A DNA stretch of 38,992 bases from Beroe ovata (taxonomy: Eukaryota; Ctenophora; Nuda; Beroida; Beroidae), in NCBI GenBank assembly GCA_946803715.1, contig CAMPET010000010.1, positions 523,372 through 562,363 of the forward strand, in the 5' to 3' direction. This document shows, one piece after another, positions 1-12,450 of this stretch. Under the pieces are notes generated by a model. The model made no database searches, was not told where the DNA came from, and saw nothing but the letters and a program-made list of their open reading frames with translations. A program made the translations under genes and the position numbers. Numbering within the stretch: the stretch's first letter is position 1; every line of letters begins with the position of its first letter.

Positions 1-3000
1 TTCCTCAACATGGTCTCCAAGTTGGCCTCACTGCTCGCCTTGCCCGATATCTCCTCTAGCTGCTCCCCAAAACTGAACGCATCCAGCTCCTGGAGAGTAC
101 CCAGAGTGTTTTCCGAGGGATCAAACTTGCAGTTGAGCGTTGCTTCAATTTCCTGAAAGAGAGAAAAGTGTCTCAGGAAACTGTCCTGTTGTTATAAACT
201 TATAAACACGAAGAATAGATTTCTGAAGAGGCTGATATTTTCTGATAGGATAGGACGGATAACAAAGCCCACTCTCTATTATGATAGAGAGCTGGTACTC
301 ACTGGGACATGGGAATTGTAAAGGAGTGATGTAAACCCATTACCCATGATATCTCAAAAAACTGTGGATTTTTATTGAGTATTTTGCAAACAAAGACTGT
401 GCTAATAGGGAGAGTCTATGAATACAGAAATATAACATAACGTGCTACATTATGTTATGTGAGGGAACTGTATTGATTGTGAACTCTCATATCACTCTTT
501 TCTCTCACTCTCTGGGGGGTCTTAACTCGCATATGTATTAGGATGATTGTGTTGCTATTGCTGCTGATTGAATTCTCATTCACAATAGGTAGAGCAGTCG
601 CAACATCTATTCACAACTATATATATATACCTCTCATACAACGCTTTGAAAAAGCAGTGAAACTGCAGTGACCTCACTCCACTATTGTAGCCCCAACAAC
701 AGTTCTTTTCACTGTTCCTCTTGCTATAAAACACGGACAAAAGAGTATTTACCATGCTGTTCGTCGCGGGAATATATTATTCAGTTTTGTGAGAGGGGTT
801 ATATGTTCAAGCCGATTCTCTGAACTATAATATACGCTGCCGTTCTTCCCAGTTTGTGTCCCACTACCACTGATGGGGACAAATGTGGATCATACAACGT
901 GCAGTAATAACCCGTTCTCTAATTTCCTATCATTCTAGACGACATGTGGCGTTTAAAGGGGGAGATTTCTGTGAATTTGAGTGTCTACTTAGTACATCTA
1001 CAGGATAAATCGATACATTCTGTCGTTTCAGGGTGAGGCGAATTTTGTTTATAATATTGAATAGGTAACATAATCTCGGGATTGGTGGTTCGGGTAAACC
1101 AAGCTGTTCATTCAATGATAATCCCATCATCGTGTTCAACACTAAACAGTTCTGAGAATTTTCAATATTATTCTCAACCGTGAGCCTCGATAGAACACAT
1201 CTAAATCACGGCTCCCTGCAGTTCTCACCTCCCAATGCCGGGCTTTGAGGAACTGGTTGCGCAGGTTGGTAATGACGGGGACTTTACTCTTCATATCGTC
1301 CACCTTCTCCTTGAGAAGGGGTACCACCCCATTGGGCGGCAATCCCCGCTCCATTTGGAATACAGACTTGGCGTATTTCTGTACTTTCTGAGTGACGAGG
1401 GGGTGTGTAAGATGGTAATATGGGAGGAGTTGTAGCATGAAGTATTGAATATGATATAAGCGGTGATGGGCAGAAGCTCAGTGGCTCGCTGTTATCACAC
1501 ATGGATAAATATCCAGGAAAATCAGTCGATGCTGAGTTTCAGATGAACACAACCATGATCTCTCAGCTCATATACCTGCGAAATATCCTCTGGGTTGAGT
1601 TCATCGAACTTCTTGTCGAACCACTCTCCTGTCTCGACATCCCAACTCTTGAGACTCTCCCAGAGTTGTTGTTTCATCCGGACCTCGGCATGGGTTTCCT
1701 CCAGCTCGTCAAAACGGGTGACGTCAACCTACGTGGGGAGGGTGGGATGAGGTGTTGGGAAGAGTCGAGATGTATCAGCATTTTGCTTTGAGGAGAGTTT
1801 GCTTTGAGGAGATCGAAAATGGACTATATGATTCATGAGTTATCGGAACCATTGAAGCACTGATAGGAATGCGATACGAACAAACGCATTTAAACGTGAA
1901 ATCTGTGAAACATGGTCGACATAATATTGAGATAGAATGAAGATCCCACATACCTTGAACTGTTTCTGATATCCCTTGTACTCTGTAGCTTTCTCCTGCA
2001 GGTCATTCATAGTATTGTGAAGATCCAGGAGTGTAGCTAGGACTTCATCCATGTTACTACTGGGGTCCAGGATAGCCGTTCCTTGGGCTGACAACTTCAC
2101 TTCTTTCACCTGGGTTTGAGTAGGTAGATCTTTAAGTTCCCTTTGCTCATAATACAACAAATCATATGACGAATAGAATTCACTTTCTCAAAGCAACAAC
2201 CACACTCAAAACACAAGGTTCTCTGCTCTCTTACCCTCTTGCTAAGAGAAGCGATATCCTTATCGAGATGAGCACAGAACTTCTCGATATTGGCATCCCT
2301 ATCGGCAAGTGACTTATCGATAGCTTGGAGCATGTTGTTCACGGAGGGAGTGAGTGTCTGGTACACTGCCACATCCTCAGGGGGGGCCGGTACGTTGTAC
2401 TTGTCTATCAGATCGTACAGAGCTCGGATAACATTCGCTTCTTCCTCTATTTCCTGGAGTATGGGGTGGATCGACAAATGCTCCAAATAGACGTAGGGAA
2501 AGGGGGAACAGATTCCAATTGAGATCTTTCGAGGTCACAACTTTCTTTCATTCTATGATGACTCATCATGAGAGAGAGTTGTGATCATCTGGTCATTGAT
2601 AAGGACTGAACCCTCCTACCTGTGTCTTCTCCTGTATCTCGTCTAGGAAAGTGAGACTCTCGACAAACTCTATAGTGGATGATGGGATGACTTCCAGCTT
2701 GCTGGTCGCGCCCTGGGTCGTCTCTATCAGAGCATCGTTCTTCTGTCGAGCCAGTTTGGGTAGTCTGTGATTGATCGCCTGGAGCGGGAGGGGGGTTGAT
2801 GAAGAGGGTAACATTGCAAAAGAGGGTATATTGATAATCGAATATCACTATCGGTAAGAATGAAAATCCTTGAAAAGGGTGAAAAACGTGGTTTGAAGGA
2901 AGTCCGAAAGAAGGTTGAAGTAAAACAGAGAGGTGGTTGAAGTAAAACAAAGAGGTGGTTTGAAATGTAATCACTCACTTCGAGACACTTTTGCGGTGAG

Positions 3001-6000
3001 GGTAACATCTTTGTCTTGAGTTTGCTCGCATCGCACAACAACATTCCCACGCTCATATTCTCCACAATCTGGGTTGTTTCCTCGTGCTGACGCTTGTACT
3101 CCGCCAGGGACTCCGCGAAGAACTTGACATCTGATTCGGTTACTGCTCGGTTAGTGGGTGTTAGAGGACGCCAAAATAGGGGGGGGACAGGGTGTGAGAA
3201 AACAGGGGTTCGGAGTGAAAAGTGAGCTTGTTATGGGGTGCGAAAAAGTGCTGGATTTGGGAAATGGATGGTGCAACTTCCAAGTGTGATGCTGGTATTC
3301 GGATACTTAGTGAACACATGGGGTCATGATAGGGTTGAAAATGACTAACCGTCCATCATAGCTGAAATGAATGGAAATGAATGAGTGACGGGTGATATTG
3401 CTCTGAAGGAGACACGCGTGACAAAGAAACACGCGTGATAATATGAATCTAAACACGCGTGACACGTGTACCAGTACTAACCGTGCTCGCCCTTGCCAAC
3501 CTCCTCAACATCCAGGTTCTCGTTATCTCTGTAGTACTGTCGGAATGGTTCGAACGATTCAGCGTACTTCCATGCTAACTCGAATGCTTTTTCCACAGTT
3601 TCCTATTATGAGATATTATATGTGACATGTGTGACACTCACACAACTGACACATACCACATAAACCCTTCCACAAAAACAATTCGGACTTTATCTCCGAT
3701 AACAAATACTTGACGAGTCATCATCAGTCTCACATTTGTGTTGTTGATGAGGGTGTGCAGATGTTTGTCATCCTCGAATATCGACGCCAGTGACGGCCCC
3801 TCACCGACGGCATGTTCCTCAAACTTGTCATTTATCTTCGGCCTGGAGAATTCTGTTCTAGCTTTCACTGATTTCTCATAAACAATCTCCGAGATAAGGG
3901 TTGAATCGAGGAAAGTTACAATGGGCACCTATACATAATAATAGACCCTAGAATTTCATCCGGAAACTGCAATCAGCATACTCATACTTGGTGAAGGCGT
4001 GGAAGTAGTCATCAGTAACAAGATTCTTTACGGAGAGAGTTGAGTCTTGTATTCGTCGTATTATCTCCTCAATACCCATCAAGTAGTGGTTACTGTTGGG
4101 CGTGAAGTACAGCCCGTTTATCTCCATGAGTAGCTCCGTGACGAATAGGGGCGGCAGTTGTTGTTCCTCTTCCTGCTGGCAATACGTGGCAGTTATGTGA
4201 CAGTCATGTGACAGTACCTGCCCCCTAGCAGTCACGTGACAGTGTTTCAGATCCCCTTATAGTGAATCTCACTGTGACAGTAGGTAGGAACTCTCTAGTT
4301 TAGAAGAGAAGTACTCTGTAGGTACTCTTAGTTTTGAGGAGGTTAAATATCATGAAACCACCTCATGTGTTTAGTAACGAAGTATAGGTGCATGGAGCTG
4401 GCAGTTACCATCATCATACTATTGGCACTTCTCAATCACTGTAACACAGGTTTGTGATAGATAAGTTCCATATCTTAATTGATATGCATATCTTATTTGA
4501 TATGATAGTCTCCAAACCTAACAGTTGGGACAATACGGAAGTGATTATTTGATAACAGACTTTATCCCACTTTATTTATTTATTTCGGACCAGCGGTTAC
4601 GTTTGAACTGACTGATTGGGACGGTCATCGGTCAAGCACACGGTCTGGCTTGGTGCAAGTCCACACGGATAACGGGGTATGACATGTTCCATCGTGATTT
4701 CACCCTAATCCCACTGAAAGTACCAATCTGTTCAGGTCCCTCCCTCACTCACATCACGCCGCATTATTTCAGAAGGGAGCAATACAGTACTATGATCTAA
4801 CAGAGACCACCTCCCGAATTATCTGTCACGAAATGGGATATGACCACGCAGTGGACTGGTTCCCCATTCCCATGGTATCGTACATCAAGTACCATGTGTC
4901 GTGGAAATCAGGGATAATAATGAGAAATGTGTCGTGTCCTGCGAGTGCAGACTCGTTTACTGAGTGTAACTACACGCTCCTCAATAAGCCGGTGCACAAC
5001 GAGCTGGGGTTCCAGAATATTCCGCGCATAGTCGCTCTCAGCTGCAAACCTCAACCAGGTAACTGGAAACTGATGACAAGCTCTTTCTGTGTGACTGAAA
5101 ACTGATCGCAACAAGCTTCTTTCTGTGTGATTGCACTGTGATCGCAACTAGCTAGTTTCTGTGTGATTGCACTCTGAACACACTCTGTTCAAGTGAGATG
5201 TTGCATGAACTAGCGTCATATTACTAATTTTTCAGGGGATTGTAGACCGGTAACCCACAATGGTTTCCTTCTGGAGGAATGCAAAGGACCCGACAGACTC
5301 TTCAACGTGTACAGATGTGCTACATCTGCTGAATATTTCTCAGCGTCCACATTTATGAGCAAGTCACATGACTTCATCACCAGGCGGTGTGCGGGAGATG
5401 TTATGGGGTACCAAGCATGTCAGATGTCTGCTCATGATGTCCATCTGCTGGCACACTCACAGACCACCTGTGATTGGATAGTGTGTGGATGGTATGATCG
5501 GGGTCTCAAGTTCCAGTACTACCACTCTGCCCCTGCTGTAGACATGTGCTCGGATATGGATCAGGGATCGGATGATACGTGTGTTCCAGTCCTAGACGAG
5601 GTGGTGTGCAGGGAGTATGCAACTGAGTTGTCAGTCAGAGGGGCAGAGCGTGTGAGGTGTGACATGCGGTGTGATGCGGCAGACGGGTGTGTGGATGAGG
5701 CAGCATGCGGTGGATACCAATATGGGATGTTTTGCAAGAATAGGAATGGGAAACTGAACTACGTCAGCACGAAACGGATATGCGACGGCAGCATTCAGTG
5801 TAGATTTAACCAAGATGAGAACTTCTGTTGGAAATCCATGTATCCTGATGAACAGAGCCCTGATTTCTGTAAACGATACTCCGAGACCACACTGATGATT
5901 GAGGTAGTGCCTATCAAGAATTTAACAAGATGTGGACCGCTTTACTATGAAGAATCCGCTTACCGGTCATACTGCAAGGATTTCAAGGATCAATTCAACT

Positions 6001-9000
6001 GTACAGATCCTAAGCGGGGCATTCTACGTTGTGGTGTGGGTGGGTGGCCGTCAACTGTATCAAAAGCAGTGATATGTTTGAGTGAAGTGAGAGAGATGTG
6101 TGATGATGGACTGGAGAAGGAGTGTAGGCAGGCATCAGTGACGTGCCTGGTGCACAAGCATCTCCTCTGTGATGGTGTACAGGACTGCGGTGATGGGGCT
6201 GATGAGAGCTTGGAACAATGCCAATACTTGTCGAGACACAAGTGCGACAGAAGGTAACTGTGATTGCATGTGTCAAGATGTGTGAGGCTATGACTCATAT
6301 CTCGGTATGAAATAACCCGGTACTATTCCTCAGGTACTGGCACGAGACCGAGCTCCCCATCCCTCATCCATGGCTACACGATGGAGTTACCGACTGTATG
6401 GGGGGAGAGGATGAGATGCTGGAATTGGAAACTTGCCAAGCTCTGGACAGTTACAGAGTGGTGGAGGACAATACCACGTGTCGAGATGCGTTCCGATGTA
6501 GTCACAACGAGTTTCTGGAGCTGATGAAGCTGTGTGATGGGAGAGAGAGTTGTGGAGAGGAGGGCACGGTGTGCGTAGCTGCCCGGGTCACAAGAACCAT
6601 CTTCACTAAGCTGGATAAACCTGCTGTAGGTCCGATCTTCTCTTTCCACTGTATCCCGGGTATGGAGCAGCATGCGAGAATTGGGGATCCATGCATGGAA
6701 GGAAGCTTCAACTCAATGACATTTGGAGTAGTTCCAACAAAGTTGAGACTACCAGCTAACGTGATTGATTGTCGATATGTGTATGGAGAGCTGTACACAT
6801 ACCTAAATTGTATGGGAAGATGTATCGACAGTAGATGTCCGCTAAAACCACTGTCTCACGAACAATGCCCGGAATTGACCCCCAGGAAAATCTTCACTCT
6901 TGCAGATCCAAACTTCTTGACGTTTGTAGTGCGAGAAAGAGACAAATTCCATCAAAACTTTTTCCTGTGTGACAACGGTAGGTGTGTGGGTTATGACAAA
7001 GTCTGCAATCTCGCTAACGACTGCGGAGACCACTCTGACGAAGCGAACTGTACGAACAATTTCCAGTGTACCAGGACATATGACTACATCAGCATGACAA
7101 AGAAGTGTGACAAGGTCATTGATTGCATGGATTACTCGGACGAATGCAATGCGGACTGCTCTAAAGAGATTCTACCCGGATATCACACAAAACTTGCGGC
7201 ATGGATGATTGGCAGTGCAGCTATCGTGCTCAACTGTGTCATCCTATCCAGGACCCATGTGCAGGCAGCTGCTGGCAATGCTATCGCATTCCGCAACCGC
7301 ATCTTCAAGAATATGATACACCTGGGTGACTTGGTGACGGGATTGTACATCCTGCTGATAGCCATTGCCGATTCCATACTCTCTGGGAACAAGTACTGCA
7401 AACAACAACTAGAGTGGCTGACGAGCGACTACTGCTCGGCTCTAGGTATAATGAGCACTTCGGGAGCTAACATTTCCCTGCTTGCTATGACCTATCTGAG
7501 TTATCTGAGAGCAACTGGATTCCGGAAACGACAGACGCACCTATCCACACTTGGCAAAGTTAGAACATGCGTAACAATCCTGGTGATCAGTCTCATGGCG
7601 CTGCTCATCAGCATTGTGCCACTTACTGACGCTCTGGAGGACTACTTTGTCAATGGAATGATGTATGATGAATCACTGAGGTTGTTCATAGGGAAAGCAA
7701 CTATGGACATTCACCTTGATGTGCTGAATGCTTACTATGGCAAGATCTCGAAACGGAGCCTGAGCTGGAAGGAGATAGAGCGACTGGTAAAGATGATGTT
7801 TACAGACAACTACGGGGGTGTCTCGAGGAGGAAAGTTCACTTTTACGGAAATGAGGGGGTTTGTCTGTTCAAGTACTTCGTGAGGAGTAGCGACCCTCAG
7901 AAAGTGTTTGTGTGGATGTTACTGGCAATCAACACGGCGTGCTTCGTAGTGATAGCCGTGTGTTACATAGCCATACGATCGGGCGCTGAGAAAACACGGA
8001 ATGTGGCATTGGAAAATGGGGGACGAGTCAGGGATGTGCGAACTGAGCGTCTACAGAGAAACATCACACTTATCATCCTTACTGATTTCTTGTGTTGGAT
8101 ACCATTTATCACGGTATGCTTCCTACATTCGATAGATGTGATGGATGCTTCCTTCCTCTATACCATATCATCGGTCTTCATACTGCCGATAAATGCGGCG
8201 CTAAATCCGATACTGTACGATAACTTCTTGAGGGAAAAAGCGGTAAAAATAGAGAAATCGCTGAAGAAAATGTTTGTGAAGAAGAGATGCGGCAATGGCA
8301 GTGGAGGAATAGTGATGGATGATGTAAGGCAATAACAGAAAAGAACACTGCATGCTTTTATGTCTTGAAATTGCTTTTTGATCATGAAAATTGACTTTTA
8401 ATCGACTTTTAATCGACGTTTGTTTGGAAATAACCAATATCCATAAATTCATGAGCGCGCGCGGCGCGGTATTCATCACACGAAGCGCTGAAAAGATAAT
8501 ATTGTTTCACAAAATCTAGCATGCGCGCGACAGTAATAACTACCAACTTCACCAAAGTGTGACAACAACTGGCAAATCATTTGATACATACTTCATTTAG
8601 ATGCGGCTTCATAGCATCTGGAATGTAGTTACACTTGCTGTGTGTAACTAGATAGCTGAGTAGCATAGCCACTGAGTTCACAGCCAGGGTATGCATCGTG
8701 TGTACTATCAGATAATCGGCCAGCCTGGGATAAATGTGGACCAAGTGAGGAAAAGCATGCTCAATTTTTTAGATGACTCCAAAATAACCCTCGCCAAGCT
8801 GTGTCCCCTTAAAGTCAAACAAAGCCCAATCCACAAAGTACCTGATAAATGACGTTAGTCTGCGGCAATGAGCTCGTTTGTTAGCTTGCTCAGTGTACGT
8901 TGCCTTCTCCTGTTGTTCCACGTACATCTGCATTTCAAACTGATTCAACATCAGAACTGAAGTCCCATCACGCTGTAACTCATCATCTGTAAGACGTGCA

Positions 9001-11179
9001 GAAATGAGGAAAACTGAGAACACAAACAGAAATCCTGCCATTTCTATCATGGAATGTTCGTCACAACATTGCAAGTCTTATTTATCATCGTAGTTACCAA
9101 AAGCTCCATCTTCCACACATCAGAAATCCCGGCCAACTTAACCGCGTATACACCAGAACTCCCGTCAGATATTCAACAACAACTCCTACAGTCCTACCTG
9201 GATCAGGGCTGCCAAATCCGCTTCCACTCTCCTCAAGGGGGAATCCGGCCTCGAATAGTGCGTTAGCACACGCCCTCCTCACCACTTCCTTCACCAGCTC
9301 CCGGAATTCAGCCAGTCTGTCCGTAACCTGGGGGTGAAATGAGATGGAATTGAGACAAAGTCCACGACAGAGGCATTGTATCTCTCATTATCATTTCATG
9401 GAAGTGTTTCAGAAGTTGCTCCATATGGGAACAGCGTTGATCCGAAAATGCCACCTAAATTACCTCATTCAACTGTGACATCTGAGCGTCTTGGAACTGT
9501 TTAAGATGATAGGTGTGGTCCTTGTCAAATCGACACAGATTCATGTCTCCTATTCGATAGCACATGTCTCGAACAGATATCAGGGCAGGTCGCAGTGACT
9601 GAAATTTGGCGTTCATCATGGATAAGACTTTCAGACTCAACCGGCAATCATAATGAGGATTGAATTCTTTTCAAGTTAAAGACCTTGACAAGAGGGGAGG
9701 GTAGCGATGGGGTGACTTACATCATTCACGATGAACAGATTATCCTTCAGATCATTCTTACAGTGAGAAATCTTCTTATTTCGGACATTCTTTCGCCACA
9801 CCGCAAACGCTTTCCACATTCGGAACTTGCTGAATGTCTTGATCTTGATGAGGATCTGGTAGTCCCGGTACTCCTTCTCCCAACTACCGAGTGTCGTGTA
9901 CTCTGTTTCCTCATCCCGGAGTCGGGTCACGCCCGTGGAACTGATCGTGTAGTAGTCGTTCGGATTGGTATCCTCGTGATTCACAACCTGGGGTGTTAGG
10001 GGTGTTAGGGTGAGGGAAGGGGTTGGTGAGAGGGGGTTAGGGGTGAAGAGGGATGAAGGATTTGGGGTGAGGAAGTAAGGGTGTGGGGAAGTTAAGGGAT
10101 AAGGTTGTTGGGGGGAGGACGAGAGGAGTACAAGAGGTTTCGAGCAGGAAACACCAAGGCAACTAGATTATAAGTAGGTTGAACATTGTTATGGTAATGC
10201 AATAGATCCCAACATACCCTCAAATTATAGGGGTGGTAGTCGATAGAGGATTGGGGTACAGCTGCCGTCATGTATCTGAACCCGACCTGGTTCTTAATTT
10301 TCTTGACCAACTCAAGAGGATCTGTGAGACCAAGCAATGGGTCATCCTGAGAATTAAAGTGTCAATGAAAAAAGGGAAAAATTATCACCACAAAGAAATT
10401 GGATAATAATTTTCGAAAATCTTGCTACGAACATTAATTTTGTCTGCAAAATCTTTGGCATCTTTCAATTTGGATCCTGCTTTTCTCTTCTTAGACGTCA
10501 GTCGGGAGGGGTGACCTCCAGTAGTCGCGACCTGATGTGATTTGAACTTAGTGAAACCTTGTAAAACCTTGAAAAACACTCACACACACATACACACTGA
10601 CAACCACACACACAAAACCACACAACCACACACACACACACAACCAACCCCCGGTGACGCAGGCTCGACAGATCGTTTCCGGCTGGATGCCATACTGTCG
10701 GCTGTGGAGGGGACTCTCTCCTTGGGCTTGTTACGTTCTTGGTGGAGTCGCAGCTGGGGCAAGGGGTCCAATTTCACCTGAAAAACACATGTTGTTTATC
10801 ATAGTTGTTTATCGTTGATTATTATAGTTGCTGTTTATTATACGTATAGTTGTTGTTTATTATATTATAACGCTGTTCACAGTGCCAGTACTCATCCCGC
10901 TCTAATTAATGGGTATTGGGTACGAATGGGTATTGGGTACAAACAGCTCTTGAGCAATAAGAAGTTACTCACTAGTTCTTTTCGTTCAGCATGTTTCACT
11001 GGTCTGATAACTCTGATAGCGTCTGGGTTTGTGAGAATCTCAGGTCGGGCTATGAGTCGAGCCCTCAGGGCGGCAGCAGTGGTAGCATTCTTGGGGGGAC
11101 CGGCAGATACAGGGTCCTGTAGGTTTGGGAACGTGACCCGGCTACTGCCCGGCTTCTCTTGACTTGTCAACCCACTCAT
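1..11179 (-). CDS. DNAH6: Axonemal dynein heavy chain, DNAH6-like (5' part, continues off left edge)
   Basis: Nineteen exons on the minus strand read in one continuous frame: 10973-11179, 10649-10777, 10433-10531, 10218-10346, 9721-9987, 9464-9598, 9198-9327, 8842-8986, 8592-8724, 3988-4172, 3734-3842, 3482-3602, 2979-3130, 2620-2778, 2235-2453, 1954-2109, 1576-1728, 1229-1387, 1-152. They encode about 980 residues of N-terminal tail plus the start of the linker; the AAA motor lies beyond the window. Visible family motifs include WKAFAVWRKNVR, MTYTEQA-like YTEQANKRAHC, GEGPSLASIFEDDKHL, VPAPPEDVAVYQTL and LPPNGVVPLLKEKVDDMK. From remembered homologues the match is best to DNAH6, already from its N-terminal 'KLDPLP' segment. 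The family makes single-headed inner-arm motors of motile cilia. Start ATG at 11179 gives a tail of the usual DNAH6 length. Donors after exons 2 and 3 (GTTGGT, GTTCGT) are weak and were chosen to keep frame. The intron 4173-8591 holds another gene. Confidence 0.9.
153..1228 (-). other. Long dynein intron (1.1 kb), no exon seen
   Basis: This stretch separates the last two dynein exons in the window. It is flanked by a GTGAGA donor at 1228 and a CTTTCAG acceptor at 153-155. It contains AT-rich DNA and a 71-codon minus-strand open frame (930-1142) that resembles no dynein segment. I see no gene in it. Confidence 0.6.
3412..3462. repeat. Three copies of the palindromic motif ACACGCGTGA
   Basis: The 10-mer ACACGCGTGA occurs at 3412-3421, 3429-3438 and 3453-3462. 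A related ACACGTGT follows at once. All lie in a dynein intron, ending about 20 bases from the donor of exon 3482-3602. The core ACGCGT is self-complementary, so the array could bind a dimeric factor; that is inference. Confidence 0.7.
4392..8335 (+). CDS. SRCR + LDLa + seven-transmembrane receptor (LGR/GRL101-like GPCR), nested in dynein intron
   Basis: Five exons: 4392-4449, 4594-4676, 4773-5058, 5236-6253, 6334-8335; 1148 residues. Exon 1 encodes a signal peptide (residues 1-19, very hydrophobic). Residues about 21-141 form an SRCR domain (ICHEMGY, then paired Cys, closing LSCKP). LDLa-like modules sit near 306-341, 445-471 (CDGVQDCGDGADES), 692-721 (CGDHSDEANC) and 725-753. Seven helices span about 770-1115. 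The hydrophobic blocks match the glycoprotein-hormone/relaxin receptor branch of class A: TM6 has ILTDFLCWIPF, TM7 has FILPINAALNPILYDNF. TM3 ends in YLSYLR rather than DRY/ERW. A long second extracellular loop (about 918-1006) separates TM4 and TM5. There are no leucine-rich repeats, unlike RXFP or GRL101. Predicted as a plasma-membrane receptor coupled to G proteins; ligand unknown. It lies wholly inside a dynein intron on the opposite strand. The C-tail is short. Confidence 0.9.
8336..8591. other. Remainder of host intron with two GC boxes
   Basis: Between the receptor stop codon and dynein exon 9 the sequence is AT-rich, apart from two short runs of alternating GC: GAGCGCGCGCGGCGCGG near 8453-8469 and CATGCGCGCGAC near 8520-8531. 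Similar isolated boxes occur elsewhere in the window outside genes. Their role is unknown. Confidence 0.5.
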
Positions 11180-11208
11180 GCAATGTTCCTTCTCTAATTA
11201 TGTCATTG

Positions 11209-11799
11209 CTAGGGAGAAAAGAGATCATGATAGTGTCACAGCCAAATACCGAAACACGATGTACATTCAACGGTAAACGGAATGAACAGCTGATACGAGT
11301 GAATGCTTGGCTAGAATCACGTGAAAACGAAGCAGCTATCTGTATATCAGTAGCTGTGTGTTTGTGTGTGTGTGTGTGTGTATGTGTGTGTGTGTGGAGC
11401 TTGCTAATGAATATATGACAAGCAGCAAGTGTTCTATCAAGCACAATATAACTCAATCTTCGATAAGAAGTTTAAATTTACAATGTACATACAATCAGTG
11501 ATATATCATAGAAATAAACCAGAATGCAAACCAGGTATCTAGTACTGCCGGCATGCTCAAAACCTCGCAAAACAATTAGTGGTCACCTACCATCATTGTT
11601 ATCGGTGAGGTGACCCCAGGGATCAGAAAAACTGGGGACAAGGTTTTTTTTGTCGAAACCAGTCATGTAAACCATTGGGTTGAATGTACACTTCAATGCA
11701 CAAAACAAAAGAGATAGGTGACTGAAGGTAGTATAGTCAGGAGATTTCCTGGTATTGAAGCGGATTTGGAAGGGAAGTGGAGCGAGGAGGGGTAAGTTC
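11209..11799. other. Spacer between DYNLRB and dynein heavy chain
   Basis: About 590 bases separate the DYNLRB stop codon (11800) from the splice-acceptor-like site ahead of the heavy chain start. It contains a TG microsatellite (about 11356-11396) and no other coding signal. I see no clear TATA box for the heavy chain. The sequence CTCTTTTCTCCCTAG, on the minus strand ending at 11209, is a strong 3' splice site 29 bases before the ATG. Confidence 0.5.
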
Positions 11800-12433
11800 T
11801 CAAGATTCAGTTGGGTTCTGGATCACGATAAGGAGGTACTCTTTGTCCGGGGCAACCATAATCTCGTGTTTCTTGGATCGAATCCTCAGGAAGGTCAGGT
11901 CGTTTTGGGGATCTATGTCTCGGACAACCGACCTGTAGTGAAGATGAAGTTTCACTTCTATACAATTTCCACTGGCTAATGTTCACTAGAGACTGTAGAA
12001 TATATTATATAGGTACTGATCGAACAGTCATTTGGAACGGTTAATAAGGAAAATGATGAAAGTTTAATCGCTGAAAGTAGAAAAGTTGGGAGGACAGATA
12101 CCTGGCTTTGGCTGTAAGCTGATGATATAACCCAGAGTACTGAACAGTGGTTGAATTGTCGAGTGTTGTTCTAATAGGGATTCCTGGGATAACGGTATGT
12201 TTGCCATTGTACAGATAACCCTACCAATCATGAGTACAAAGTTCTATCATTAGTACAAAGTTCTTCTCTTTGTCTCTCTCTAGGAGTGCGAACTAGTGAA
12301 TACCTTACATATAAGTTACAATAGGTAGGTATAACAGAATAAATCCCTGATTACCTTCTTGATTTACAACAATTGTTCCAATAACACCTTTGTGTGCTTG
12401 GATTCTCTTCAGGGTTTCTTCTACTTCAGACAT
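11800..12433 (-). CDS. DYNLRB: Dynein light chain roadblock (LC7/DYNLRB)
   Basis: Three exons: 12355-12433, 12102-12183, 11800-11932, joined in frame to give 97 residues, the normal family length (human paralogues are 96). The start reads [12 protein letters not shown] and a later segment reads [19 protein letters not shown]; the last residues are IVIQNPTES. These are diagnostic for roadblock/LC7. The protein is a homodimer that binds the dynein intermediate chains of cytoplasmic and axonemal/IFT dyneins. None of the exons is long enough to stand out alone, so the gene is easily missed. It lies head-to-tail upstream of the dynein heavy chain, about 600 bases away on the same strand. A 3' splice-like TTGTTCTTAG ends at 12451, 17 bases before the ATG. 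DYNLRB1 versus DYNLRB2 cannot be decided. Confidence 0.95.
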
Positions 12434-12450
12434 TTCGCCTAACTCGAAGT

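Noticed and set aside
930-1142. Minus-strand 71-codon frame in the first dynein intron
   Set aside because: Not dynein-like, and adjacent exons already join in frame without it.
10580-10777. Minus-strand frame running from dynein exon 2 into a CA/TG repeat
   Set aside because: Only 10649-10777 is exon; the Cys/Val-rich remainder is translated microsatellite in the intron.
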